NCBI GenBank assembly: GCA_017625255.1
Contig: JAGALK010000016.1
Coordinates: forward strand, 1-42,868
Direction of reading: 5' to 3'
From: Lachnospiraceae bacterium
Lineage (GTDB): Bacteria; Bacillota; Clostridia; Lachnospirales; Lachnospiraceae
DNA: 42,868 nt
The translations under genes were made by a program, and so were the position numbers. The notes under the pieces are model-generated. The model was not told where the DNA came from. It searched no databases and worked only from the letters and a program-made list of their open reading frames with translations. This document shows, piece by piece, positions 1-8,432 of the stretch. Each line of letters starts with the position of its first letter. The stretch's first letter is position 1.

Positions 1-178
1 AATATTCTTATGGTGGATATTGACAACGGACGCGTCGGCTCAAACCGCCCTCCATGGCGGTTTCGCCTAAAATTGCCATCCGTGGCAATTTTCTGCTGAT
101 AATTTCAAGAATATTAAGCAAATCTAACCCCCTCCCAAAGTCATCTGCCCACACCTATACCTACCCTATATGCCACCA
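1..178 (-). repeat. Truncated copy of a structured repeat element (copy 1)
   Basis: Non-coding stretch that aligns, on the minus strand, with the core of the element at 32399-32606. Two strong hairpins are visible: 69-92 (10-bp arms, tetraloop reading CGGA on the minus strand) and 44-61 (6-bp arms, loop ATGGAG on the minus strand). Shared single-stranded blocks include GTCCGTT and CAATAT at the left edge. The C/T-rich tract at about 149-178 resembles the right terminus of the other copy. The left end lies outside the window. Two short plus-strand ORFs here are rejected as genes. Function unknown; the minus strand is inferred to be the RNA strand because one pair in the other copy is a G-U wobble only on that strand. 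Confidence 0.55.
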
Positions 179-182
179 CAAA

Positions 183-222
183 ACAAAAAATGATACATAT
201 CACCACACAAAAAGTGTTATGT
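183..222 (-). terminator. Candidate terminator of the ABC importer operon
   Basis: Arms 195-203 and 214-222 (ACATATCAC / GTGTTATGT, one internal mismatch) are followed on the minus strand by a T-rich tract (183-190). It lies about 50 bp past the permease stop codon, where an operon terminator is expected. Confidence 0.45.
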
Positions 223-273
223 CGTCCATCCCTCAAAAAAATCGGAATACCATTTATCACCACAAACCGGAAT

Positions 274-1029
274 CTACATCAACCCCCGCTTACTAAGCAG
301 CCTCCGTTCAACCACAGAAAATATACATTTATCAATCACAATCCCCACCAATACAATTACAATCATAACCAGCATAACCTGATTAATATCTGCCAAATCC
401 CTACCGGTAATCAGCGTCTGTCCTAAACCAATAGAAGTTGTCATAACCTCTCCTGCCATTAATGCTCTCCAAGCAAAAGACCATCCCTGCTTTAATCCAG
501 AAACCAATTCCGGTAAACAAGCAGGTAAAATAACCTGACTATATAACTGTGATTTATCAGCACCCATAGTCAATGCAGCTTTTATATAAATCGGAGGTAC
601 ATTTTTTATCGCATTTTCCACCGCAATCGCAATACTAAAAGTCGCTCCCATAACAACAACAAACAAAATAGCCTCTGTAGATAATCCAAACCATAAAATA
701 GAAAATGGTACCCAGCATACACTCGGAAGTGTCTGCATACCAAGAATCATTGGTTTTAAGTTTTTTTGTAAATATTTTACCTGATATAAAAGCAATCCCA
801 AAAAAACACCAATTACAACAGCAATAACATACCCCAAAAAACCTCTGCCAAGAGAATTTATCGTTGCCTGTACTAAGGTTCCATCCGTCACTAATTCTAT
901 ACACCTTTCGATTACACCAAGCGGTGATGGCAAAGTATAGGATTTTACGATTTCAAATACCTCAACAGCAAGATAGTACCCTCCCTGCCAGAGTATCAAA
1001 ATCAAAACAAGAAACCAAAACATACTCAT
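274..1029 (-). CDS. ABC transporter permease, SsuC/TauC/NrtB-like
   Basis: A 251-residue inner-membrane permease of the binding-protein-dependent family that serves sulfonate, taurine, nitrate or similar small anions. The N-terminus is hydrophobic, about six membrane segments follow, and an EAA-type loop that would contact the ATPase lies around residues 150-180 (AALTMGADKSQLYSQVILPA). The ATG at 1027-1029 directly abuts the ATPase stop codon and has a GGAGG eight bases upstream; an in-frame ATG two codons later is possible. It is the last gene of the operon binding protein - ATPase - permease. The family is clear, but the substrate cannot be read from sequence. Confidence 0.92.
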   Translation of the reverse strand: MSMFWFLVLILILWQGGYYLAVEVFEIVKSYTLPSPLGVIERCIELVTDGTLVQATINSLGRGFLGYVIAVVIGVFLGLLLYQVKYLQKNLKPMILGMQTLPSVCWVPFSILWFGLSTEAILFVVVMGATFSIAIAVENAIKNVPPIYIKAALTMGADKSQLYSQVILPACLPELVSGLKQGWSFAWRALMAGEVMTTSIGLGQTLITGRDLADINQVMLVMIVIVLVGIVIDKCIFSVVERRLLSKRGLM

Positions 1030-1773
1030 TTATATTGCCTCCCCTCTTACTTCTTCTAATATGCGATGCCGCAAATCTGTAAATTCCGGTGCATAGACAT
1101 GTCTTGGTCTTTCCAAATTGACAGAAACAATATCTTTAATTCCGCTAATATCGGGAGAAAGCACCACTACGCGGTCTGCAAGATAAATTGCCTCTTCTAC
1201 GCTATGGGTAATAAAAAGAATTGTTCTTCCTGTCTGCATCCAGATTCTTTGCAATTCTTCACGCAAACGATTTGAAGTCTGTTTATCCAAAGAAGCAAAA
1301 GGTTCATCCATCAGTAAAATCTTCGAATCCATAGTCAAAGCTCTGGCTAATGCTGTTCTCTGGCGCATACCTCCGGAAATCTGATGAATAGGATAGTCCT
1401 TATAATCATATAAATTCACCATTTTCAGATAGTGCTCTGCCCTATCCTGCTGCACCTCTTTAGACACTCCCTGTAATTTCATGCCAAACTTCACATTCTC
1501 TATTACATTCAGCCATGGAAATAATCCATGCTCCTGAAACATAACTATTTTATCTGCACCCGGAGCAGCAATTTCCTCTCCATCCAGATACACATGACCG
1601 GAGGTTGGCTTTTCAAGCCCTGCGACGATATTTAATAAGGTACTTTTTCCGCATCCTGAAGCACCTACAATACATACGAATTCCCCCGCTTCAATTTCTA
1701 ACTGAATATCCTTTAGGGTCGCTTTATCGCTGTTACCATACTGTTTTGACATATTCTGGATTACTAAAGACAT
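1030..1773 (-). CDS. ABC transporter ATP-binding protein, SsuB/TauB-like
   Basis: A 247-residue cytoplasmic ATPase that powers the importer. Visible motifs in order: Walker A GASGCGKST, Q-loop MFQEHGLFPW, signature ISGGMRQR, Walker B ILLMDEPFASLD and switch His in THSVEEA. The length and the Q-loop wording match the nitrate/sulfonate/taurine ATPase family. It sits between the binding protein (gap of 21 bp) and the permease (no gap), so the three genes are surely co-transcribed. The substrate is undetermined. Confidence 0.94.
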   Translation of the reverse strand: MSLVIQNMSKQYGNSDKATLKDIQLEIEAGEFVCIVGASGCGKSTLLNIVAGLEKPTSGHVYLDGEEIAAPGADKIVMFQEHGLFPWLNVIENVKFGMKLQGVSKEVQQDRAEHYLKMVNLYDYKDYPIHQISGGMRQRTALARALTMDSKILLMDEPFASLDKQTSNRLREELQRIWMQTGRTILFITHSVEEAIYLADRVVVLSPDISGIKDIVSVNLERPRHVYAPEFTDLRHRILEEVRGEAI

Positions 1774-1794
1774 CTCTTTTATTCCTCCTAAAAT

Positions 1795-2766
1795 CTATTC
1801 TGCGTATAAAGAACCTTCCTTCGGCAAATCTGAAATAAATTTCTGTTCTACACCAATCTGTGCAAACTCTGCAATAGCATTTTTATTTAGCTCTGTGCTT
1901 ACTCCAATACGGGTAAATGCTTCCTGAATAATGCTTTCCTCTAATTTTTTGCCGGTAGCCTTCTCTAATTCCTGATTAATAATTGCTAATGCCGTATCCG
2001 AATTTGTTTGGATAGCTTCTGTTGCCATAGCATGTTGTTCCAAAAACTTCTCTACAACATCTGGGTTTTCTTCTAAAAATTCCTTTCTTACAACAATTAA
2101 AGCCACATCATAATCGCCACCCATAACAGCATCATAATCTAATAAAAGTTCTGCTCCATTTCCTAGCAATGTTGCTCCCCAAGGCTCTGGAACTAAGGCT
2201 GCATCAATATCTCCTCTTTCCATAGTATTTGCCACATCTGCATTTGATATTGCACTGATGGTTACATCTCCGCCTTCTGTTACCGGTTTTAAACCATTTT
2301 CGTTAAGTAAATTTAAAAGACATAAATGCTGTGTATTTCCGATTTGCGGAATTGCCACATTTTTTCCTGCTAAATCCGCCACAGACGAAATTTTAGCATC
2401 CTTTCTCGTAATAAATACTGCTCCACCCTTGGATGCTCCAGATAAAATGACCACATCTCCATCCGATTTTACATTCGCATTAATTGCCGGAACCGGTCCG
2501 ATATATCCAATGTCAATATCCTCTGCAAACAAGGCTTCTACCTCTGCCGGTCCGGCGTTAAAGGCTGTCCAAGTCACTTCTTTTTCTGTACCAAAAGCAT
2601 TTTCCAAAGATTTTTCTGCTTTCATGTATAATGCCTGTGCATGAGTTACATTATTAAAATATCCAATATTTATCTGCTTACTTTTCTCTTCCTTTCCTCC
2701 ACAGCCTGCCAACATCACCATAGCTGTCACCAAAAGTATACTTATTTTAAAAAACGGTTTCTTCAT
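1795..2766 (-). CDS. ABC transporter substrate-binding lipoprotein, NitT/TauT/SsuA family
   Basis: A 323-residue periplasmic-type binding protein. A lipoprotein signal peptide (MKKPFFKISILLVTAMVMLAGC) ends in the lipobox LAGC, so it should be tethered to the outer face of the membrane. Typical family features follow: INIGYFNNVTHAQALYMK near the mature N-terminus, GYIGPVPAINA around residue 88-98 and VPEPWGATLL near 193. These resemble sulfonate/nitrate/taurine binding proteins. It is the first gene of the operon. I see no recognisable riboswitch in the 208-bp upstream region, so neither a thiamine-precursor nor a sulfur-starvation assignment is supported. Confidence 0.9.
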   Translation of the reverse strand: MKKPFFKISILLVTAMVMLAGCGGKEEKSKQINIGYFNNVTHAQALYMKAEKSLENAFGTEKEVTWTAFNAGPAEVEALFAEDIDIGYIGPVPAINANVKSDGDVVILSGASKGGAVFITRKDAKISSVADLAGKNVAIPQIGNTQHLCLLNLLNENGLKPVTEGGDVTISAISNADVANTMERGDIDAALVPEPWGATLLGNGAELLLDYDAVMGGDYDVALIVVRKEFLEENPDVVEKFLEQHAMATEAIQTNSDTALAIINQELEKATGKKLEESIIQEAFTRIGVSTELNKNAIAEFAQIGVEQKFISDLPKEGSLYAE

Positions 2767-3022
2767 TATGATATATAATTCCTTTCCCTCATATTGTTAT
2801 CTGTAATTCACAAAATCTGCTATAAAGACTATTTTTACTTATTTTCCTTATAGTATTCCCAATAGCATGATCTTTCATTTTGCATAAGACAACATATATC
2901 ATCATATGTATGAATCATTAAGCATTCATTAAAAATTACAAAAATAGCGTGCAATTTTTTGGATATGTGTTACAATGACATATAAATTTATTTTGTCTGA
3001 CGGATTGAGGAGGCATAATATT
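2767..3022. other. Divergent intergenic region, importer operon / acyltransferase
   Basis: AT-rich spacer between divergent genes. It holds short palindromic pieces (ACATAT...ATATGT near 2892-2910, TGAAT...ATTCA near 2912-2930) and a likely -10 box TACAAT near 2970 for the acyltransferase. No -35 box matches well. No riboswitch-like structure was recognised. Confidence 0.35.
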
Positions 3023-4090
3023 ATGAAGAAAGCCAGAATTGATAATTTTGATTTCATACGAAGTATAGCCGCATGGATGATTGTCATTTATCATTTTTCA
3101 TGCAGCTGTATGTATAACCCACAGTTTGCCGATTTTCCTTTTTATACTCATGCAAACGGTGTATGGGGTGAGAACACCAGTGTAAATATTTTCTTTATAC
3201 TTTCCGGTGCATCTTTGTATTATAATCATGCAAATTTGGATATACATTCTTTGAAAAAATACTATTTTGATCGTTTTAAGGGAATTTTTCCACTGTTTTA
3301 CCTGATTTGGTTTACTGTATTTCTAATGAATGCAACTAATTGTAGAAATCTTTTTTATAACGGCAGTCCAAAATCCATGATTTTGACTTTATTGGGTATG
3401 GATGGATATCTTTCCTACCGTTTTCCACAAAATTACTATATTATTGGAGAATGGTTTATCGGTGCATTGGTATTACTGTATATTATTTACCCGATTCTTA
3501 CTTGGTGTATGAAGCATTGTAAGATACTAACTACCTTAACGCTTTTTGCAGGAGCATTTTCACTCTTATGGATTCAACCACTTTTTAAAATCCAGATAGA
3601 GAGAAATCTTATTGTTTGTCTATTTGCTTTTTGGCTTGGAATGCTGTTTATTGAACACAAGGAAAAATTGTCTGCTAAATGGATTATGTGTGTATTTGGC
3701 GTAATTGCTCTATTGTTTATTTTTGTAAAAATGCCATTTAACCCATTTATTTGTGCACAGTTTATTGCTATCGGACTTTTTCTGATGTTTTATCACCTCG
3801 GTGGATGGATTATGCAGTTTAAGACAGCAAATCGATTTTTTGCTTATACCGGAAGAATTTCCTATCCGATATTTTTACTGCAAAATTTAATTTTAGGTAA
3901 AACCCTTAGCCTGTTCAATGCACAGACATTATCTATAGCAAAAGAATGTGTGATTTTACTTGTCATATTTGTTTTGATTTATATCTTTGCTTCTATTGCT
4001 GCCATTGTAAATAAAGCAGTTGTGAACAGTAACTGGTTTATGAAAATGCAAAACTTTGTTTATGGAAAAACCCCAGTAGCTTCAGATTGA
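3023..4090 (+). CDS. Membrane acyltransferase, acyltransferase-3 (OafA/WecH-like) family
   Basis: A 355-residue polytopic membrane protein that would O-acylate a surface carbohydrate or similar substrate. The N-terminus reads RIDNFDFIRSIAAWMIVIYHFSCS, matching the family's conserved segment with R..D..R and the catalytic His in the first helix. About ten hydrophobic segments follow, with ISYPIFLLQNLILG near the end as in the family. The start at 3023 is preferred over an upstream ATG at 2975, because it follows GAGGAGG (3007-3013) and the upstream codon lies just past the probable -10 box. It is a single-gene unit with a bidirectional terminator at its 3' end. The acceptor is unknown. Confidence 0.85.
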   Translation: MKKARIDNFDFIRSIAAWMIVIYHFSCSCMYNPQFADFPFYTHANGVWGENTSVNIFFILSGASLYYNHANLDIHSLKKYYFDRFKGIFPLFYLIWFTVFLMNATNCRNLFYNGSPKSMILTLLGMDGYLSYRFPQNYYIIGEWFIGALVLLYIIYPILTWCMKHCKILTTLTLFAGAFSLLWIQPLFKIQIERNLIVCLFAFWLGMLFIEHKEKLSAKWIMCVFGVIALLFIFVKMPFNPFICAQFIAIGLFLMFYHLGGWIMQFKTANRFFAYTGRISYPIFLLQNLILGKTLSLFNAQTLSIAKECVILLVIFVLIYIFASIAAIVNKAVVNSNWFMKMQNFVYGKTPVASD

Positions 4091-4112
4091 TATCTGATCT
4101 ACTGGGGTTTTT
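4066..4112. terminator. Bidirectional terminator between convergent genes
   Basis: Perfect outer arms AAAAACCCCAGTAG / CTACTGGGGTTTTT enclose a smaller inner hairpin (CAGAT / ATCTG). T-runs occur on both strands. It overlaps the stop codon of the acyltransferase and serves the minus-strand gene ending at 4121. Confidence 0.9.
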
Positions 4113-4120
4113 CATTCCTT

Positions 4121-5482
4121 TTACACAGTTCCAATTTCCGCCAAAGCCAATATCACGCCAAATACGATAAGACAAGCACCAGCCACCTTTAGTCCGTGAT
4201 AACACTTTCCTTCTTCCAACACTTTTTCATTCTGAAGCACCAACCATGCACCGCTGATTCCAAGCAATACATATAAATACAAAAATGTTCTCTCCTGAGA
4301 TACATAAATCGTCGGTGTAAAGCCCATAATCACTCTAGTTGCTAACGCTAGTGCCAATAAAATCGTCTGTGCAATCAACTCAAAATAACTCTCACATATT
4401 ACAACCATAGAAATTAACATACAGCCAATTAATAAGAAATAAATAAAGGTCGGTAAATAATTTGCTGCAAGCTGATAATTCCTTCCTGTAATAAAAGCAC
4501 TCTTTTCCATCAGCTTAGAAAAAGTCGGCAAATAGCTTTCTAATGTATCTCTGAAAAATACTAACAACACATTTAATACCACCGGAAATACTGAGACAAG
4601 CCGAAATACTGTATTTTTCGTCTTTAAAAATACCAAAACTGATAACAACAGAACAAATGCCAAATACATCATATTCCCTGAAGCTACCAGATGCTGCATC
4701 GTATCCACAAACCCCATATTTACTTTATCAATAAAACTATAGGATTCATAATTTGGCATCCAATTAATCGTTTCCTGCACTTTTCTGGCTGCATTTCCCG
4801 GACAGGTCAATATAAAAGCAAACTCTGCTATGGAAATCATACAAATCACAATAGAAGCTATGTAGCTTTTTACAGGCTTCTTTTCCAAAATAAAATACAA
4901 AATAGAGCATCCGCTAACTGCCAAAAGCACTGCTGACATCTGCTCCATATTGGCACTATATACTGCTGCAAAAGCATAGAGTACACACACAACCGGAGAG
5001 GTTTTCTTTCCATAATAGGTATTTGCTACTCCATGGAGTGCAAAAGCACCAAGCGCCAATGTCCATGTATAATTTACACTGGTGGCAATCCATCCCGCTG
5101 TCCGTAAATCCCAGATTGGATATACCAAAAGAATGCCAATCACCATCCAAGAAGCCTTATCTCTTTTATCCTCTGGAAAAAGAAGAATTAATGCCCATGC
5201 CAAAACCACCCAGAATACCCAATCTACAATTTTCCACAAAAGCATATGTCTGGAAATATATACAAGTACTCCTTCGATAAATATTCGGGAAGCCCATGTA
5301 TTGTAACGGGTGACTAAATAATCTTTTAATGTGTATGTATCCAACTGATTACGGAAAAACCACATCGCATCAGACCCTTCCGGCTCACGCATCAGCACAT
5401 GATACACCAACTGAATAACCGCAAATAATAAAAGAGGAAGAACAATTTTCTTATCTATTTTTTTCATAAATTTCTGCATCAC
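4121..5482 (-). CDS. Polytopic membrane protein, DUF6056/GtrII-like glycosyltransferase-type
   Basis: A 453-residue protein with roughly 11-12 hydrophobic segments. Near the N-terminus an extracytoplasmic-looking stretch (REPEGSDAMWFF) follows helix 1, a layout shared by membrane glycosyltransferases of the GT-C/DUF6056 type, although I cannot identify a definite catalytic motif. It lies 11 bp after a small membrane-anchored protein (5494-5976) and ends an operon with nth and a radical SAM gene. Involvement in cell-surface polysaccharide modification is an inference from topology only. Confidence 0.6.
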   Translation of the reverse strand: MMQKFMKKIDKKIVLPLLLFAVIQLVYHVLMREPEGSDAMWFFRNQLDTYTLKDYLVTRYNTWASRIFIEGVLVYISRHMLLWKIVDWVFWVVLAWALILLFPEDKRDKASWMVIGILLVYPIWDLRTAGWIATSVNYTWTLALGAFALHGVANTYYGKKTSPVVCVLYAFAAVYSANMEQMSAVLLAVSGCSILYFILEKKPVKSYIASIVICMISIAEFAFILTCPGNAARKVQETINWMPNYESYSFIDKVNMGFVDTMQHLVASGNMMYLAFVLLLSVLVFLKTKNTVFRLVSVFPVVLNVLLVFFRDTLESYLPTFSKLMEKSAFITGRNYQLAANYLPTFIYFLLIGCMLISMVVICESYFELIAQTILLALALATRVIMGFTPTIYVSQERTFLYLYVLLGISGAWLVLQNEKVLEEGKCYHGLKVAGACLIVFGVILALAEIGTV

Positions 5483-5493
5483 TATTCTCCTCC

Positions 5494-5976
5494 CTAGAAA
5501 TAAATTGCTTCATTGGTTTCAATCAAAATTTCACTGCCATTCGCTCTGTATAAGATAAAAATCCGGCTTCCATCCGGAATTTTACTCTTAAAAGCAACGG
5601 CTTCAAACTGTGCATAATCGTAGTTATAGCCATCATTTGCCTTTTTTGTAAGCTTTGTGCGTTTTACACTTTCCGTAGGCAGCTCATAATACACATCATT
5701 TATGGCATCATAAATCACTACAACTGTTTCTACTGTATCCACACTGATTCCCGGCTGATACGCATGTCCTTTAATTGAAATATAGTCATACTTATAGTTT
5801 ACGCTATCAATACTATAATCCACCCCTGCCGCCGCTAATCTGTCGCAGGAGGATACATCTATAACCTTGACCCGCTGATTGGCAAAAAAAGTTATTCCCA
5901 GCCAAAGTACAACTGCTGCTGCAAATATTCCTGCTGCAGCTGCTGCTGTTTTCTTCTTGTCATACTGTATATTCAT
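5494..5976 (-). CDS. Small membrane-anchored protein of unknown function
   Basis: 160 residues with a single hydrophobic helix near the N-terminus (AAAAAGIFAAAVVLWLGITF), then a probably extracytoplasmic, beta-rich domain of about 120 residues. The start ATG at 5974-5976 is chosen because GAGGTAAAGG lies just upstream; a longer reading frame from 6012 would run deep into nth. It is spaced 4 bp from the nth stop and 11 bp from the downstream polytopic protein, so it is probably a partner of that protein. I do not recognise the family. Confidence 0.7.
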   Translation of the reverse strand: MNIQYDKKKTAAAAAGIFAAAVVLWLGITFFANQRVKVIDVSSCDRLAAAGVDYSIDSVNYKYDYISIKGHAYQPGISVDTVETVVVIYDAINDVYYELPTESVKRTKLTKKANDGYNYDYAQFEAVAFKSKIPDGSRIFILYRANGSEILIETNEAIYF

Positions 5977-5980
5977 ACCT

Positions 5981-6610
5981 TTACCTCTTATCCTTTGATT
6001 TACAGATATCATTCAAAAAACATTCACTGCACTTTGGGCTTCTGGCAAAACAGATATTTCTTCCAAAGGTGATAATCTGTATATTGTATAGAATCCAATG
6101 ATCCTTTGGCAATACCTTCATCAAATCCATTTCCACCTTTACCGGATCATCATTTTTGGTAAAGCCTAACCGCTTAGAAATCCGCTTTACATGGGTATCC
6201 ACCACAATACTAGGATCATTATAAATATTTCCACGAATAACATTGGCAGTTTTTCGTCCCACACCGGCTAATGCTGTTAATTCTTCTAATGTCCGCGGTA
6301 CTTCTCCGCCATGTCGTTCGAGCAAAGCCTTTGCACAGGCAATAATATTTTTCGCTTTGTTATGGTAAAAACCTGTAGAACGGATATCCTGTTCTAATTC
6401 TTCTAAACTAGCATTGGCAAACTTCTCTAAAGTATCATATTTTACAAACAAATCCTTTGTAACAATATTGACCCTTGCATCTGTACACTGGGCACTTAAA
6501 ATAACAGCAATCAAAAGCTGCCAGGGTGTTTCGTGGTTCAGATAACAGATATATTCTGTTCCATAGGCATTATCTAAACGATTTAAAATTTCGTCGGTGC
6601 GTTTTCCCAT
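5981..6610 (-). CDS. nth: Endonuclease III (DNA glycosylase/AP lyase)
   Basis: A 209-residue base-excision repair enzyme that removes oxidised pyrimidines and cleaves the abasic site. The helix-hairpin-helix LTALAGVGRKTANVI carries catalytic Lys120, and Asp138 follows in VVDTHVKRIS, the same numbering as the E. coli enzyme. The C-terminus has the [4Fe-4S] pattern C-x6-C-x2-C-x5-C. The length is normal. Its first 28 bp overlap the end of the radical SAM gene, so the two are translationally linked. Confidence 0.97.
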   Translation of the reverse strand: MGKRTDEILNRLDNAYGTEYICYLNHETPWQLLIAVILSAQCTDARVNIVTKDLFVKYDTLEKFANASLEELEQDIRSTGFYHNKAKNIIACAKALLERHGGEVPRTLEELTALAGVGRKTANVIRGNIYNDPSIVVDTHVKRISKRLGFTKNDDPVKVEMDLMKVLPKDHWILYNIQIITFGRNICFARSPKCSECFLNDICKSKDKR

Positions 6611-8334
6611 TGAGCCAAAACCTCCTGTTTGGTAATTTCCGTTGTCTTTGCCTGATGATCTAAGGCATCTCTCTTTTCGTATTCAAATAATACATAGATT
6701 TCTTCTTCCAGTCTCTTTGGCAAAGAAGTAAGACTCTTCGTATTTTTATCTGGAAAATAGTAAAAAAACGGTTCAATATGGGATAGCTTTCCATTTTTGC
6801 ACATTGTACGGGTAACCTTGGAAAACTCAGAAATATTCCTTGCCCAATATGGCCGGCTCTTGCAGTTTTCACGATAGTACAAATCATATAAGAGAGCTTC
6901 CTGCAAAAGTTCTCTATCAATTTTTCTCTCTTCCATAACAAAATCCAGTAAAATCTCGCATCTGCGGATTCTGGAGTGATTCATGGCAAGATACCCCTGT
7001 TTCTCATAATATTCTCCTAAATGCAGAAAAAATGCAAACGCATCCGGATATACCACATCTAATATCTTCATAGTGATTTCAAACTGACCGCTGTTATAGT
7101 AGACCTCTAACATCTCTTCTACCAGCTTGATTTTTAACACTTCCTCATAGGAAAGCCACTTCGTCTGACGAATTTCATAGGGTGGCTTTCCCTGATAAAT
7201 CATCCCATATTCTTTGCTGTGGTCATACATATAAGAGCCTTTTAATACCTTCAAAAATCCAAGCTGTAACTGATTTGGCTTTAGTGCATAGATATCCCGA
7301 AAGGACTGGGCAAATCGATTATAATCTTCATAGGGAAGCCCTGCGATTAAGTCCAAATGCTCATGAATATTTCCGGTTTTCTGGATAACTCTTACCGCAG
7401 CTTCCACATCGGATAACTGCATAGAACGGTGAATTTCTTTAATCGTTTCTTCATTGGTAGACTGAACACCAATTTCTAACTGTACTAACCCAGGACGAAG
7501 AGTAGATAACAGTGCCAATTCTTCTTCATTTAACAAATCCGCCGCAATTTCAAAGTGAAAATTCGTTATTCCCTTATCCTTTTCTTTGATAAACCGCCAG
7601 ATTTCCATAGCATGAGAATGTAAGCAATTAAAGGTTCTGTCTACAAATTTAACCTGTGGAACATTTTTTTCAATAAAAAATGCAAGCTCTCTTTTTACCA
7701 GTTCGATATCTCTAAAACGCAGCCGTTTGTCTATAGAAGATAAACAATAGCTGCAGGAAAATGGACAGCCTCTGCTTGACTCATAGTATATAATCCGATT
7801 TTTAAAATCCTCCATATCTTCATAACAAAATGGAATCGTACTCAAATCTAATGGTTCTCTGTCTGCGGTTTTATAAATGCGGTTTTCTCCCGGCATACGA
7901 AATGCCATTCCGGCAATTTCCTGCAAATCAGAAACCTTATGCTTTCCTTTGCAATAATACTCTGCCAATTCCGCAAATGTCGCTTCACCTTCACCAATAA
8001 TTGCTCCAAAAAATGCAGGATTTTGGGCAAACATTTCCTCTATTTCATAGGATACCTCCGGTCCTCCTACCCAGATAGGCACTTCCGGTCTTAGCTTATG
8101 AAATTCCTCTGCTACTTCTCTTACATAATCATAATTCCAGATATAACAGGAAAAACAAAGCACATCCGGATTCTTTTTATATATTTCCTGTAAGATATAT
8201 TCACTGCGATGATTTATGGTAAATTCCGCCAGCTCTATATGAGCACGGTACTCTTTTGCATAAGCCTTCAGATTATATACCGCCAGATTAGAATGAATAT
8301 ATTTTGCATTGATTGCGGTAAGTAATATTTTCAT
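6583..8334 (-). CDS. B12-binding radical SAM protein with DUF4080 C-terminus
   Basis: 583 residues. The N-terminal ~130 residues look like a cobalamin-binding Rossmann domain (MKILLTAINAKYIHSNLAVY; DVLCFSCYIWN; IWVGGPEVSYE). A radical SAM core follows, with the cluster motif C190-x3-C194-x2-C197 in SSRGCPFSCSYC. The C-terminal ~200 residues correspond to the DUF4080 region. Many such proteins are annotated only as B12-dependent radical SAM enzymes; the substrate is unknown. The start ATG at 8332-8334 follows GGAGG by about 11 bases. It is the first gene of the operon that continues with nth. Confidence 0.9.
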   Translation of the reverse strand: MKILLTAINAKYIHSNLAVYNLKAYAKEYRAHIELAEFTINHRSEYILQEIYKKNPDVLCFSCYIWNYDYVREVAEEFHKLRPEVPIWVGGPEVSYEIEEMFAQNPAFFGAIIGEGEATFAELAEYYCKGKHKVSDLQEIAGMAFRMPGENRIYKTADREPLDLSTIPFCYEDMEDFKNRIIYYESSRGCPFSCSYCLSSIDKRLRFRDIELVKRELAFFIEKNVPQVKFVDRTFNCLHSHAMEIWRFIKEKDKGITNFHFEIAADLLNEEELALLSTLRPGLVQLEIGVQSTNEETIKEIHRSMQLSDVEAAVRVIQKTGNIHEHLDLIAGLPYEDYNRFAQSFRDIYALKPNQLQLGFLKVLKGSYMYDHSKEYGMIYQGKPPYEIRQTKWLSYEEVLKIKLVEEMLEVYYNSGQFEITMKILDVVYPDAFAFFLHLGEYYEKQGYLAMNHSRIRRCEILLDFVMEERKIDRELLQEALLYDLYYRENCKSRPYWARNISEFSKVTRTMCKNGKLSHIEPFFYYFPDKNTKSLTSLPKRLEEEIYVLFEYEKRDALDHQAKTTEITKQEVLAQWENAPTKF

Positions 8335-8392
8335 AGGGGCATAACCTCCTTTTTCCCTATCTTACTATAGTTGCAGATTCTTCTCAAGTAAT

Positions 8393-8432
8393 AAAAAAAG
8401 ATAATTCGGAAATTCCAAATTATCTCTTTTCA
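8393..8432 (-). terminator. Terminator after the HD-GYP gene
   Basis: AGATAATT and AATTATCT arms with an inner GGA/TCC extension lie right after the stop codon, and a run of seven T residues follows on the minus strand. Confidence 0.75.

Noticed and set aside
54..426. Two plus-strand ORFs of 80 and 78 codons at the left edge
   Set aside because: They run through the structured hairpins and the 3' end of the permease gene on the other strand, have no ribosome binding site and show low-complexity composition.
2258..2644. 128-codon plus-strand ORF opposite the substrate-binding protein
   Set aside because: An antisense shadow of the binding-protein gene, which has a signal peptide and family motifs.
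2767..2974. Riboswitch upstream of the ABC importer operon
   Set aside because: No recognisable thiamine, SAM or other riboswitch core and no terminator/antiterminator pair was found.
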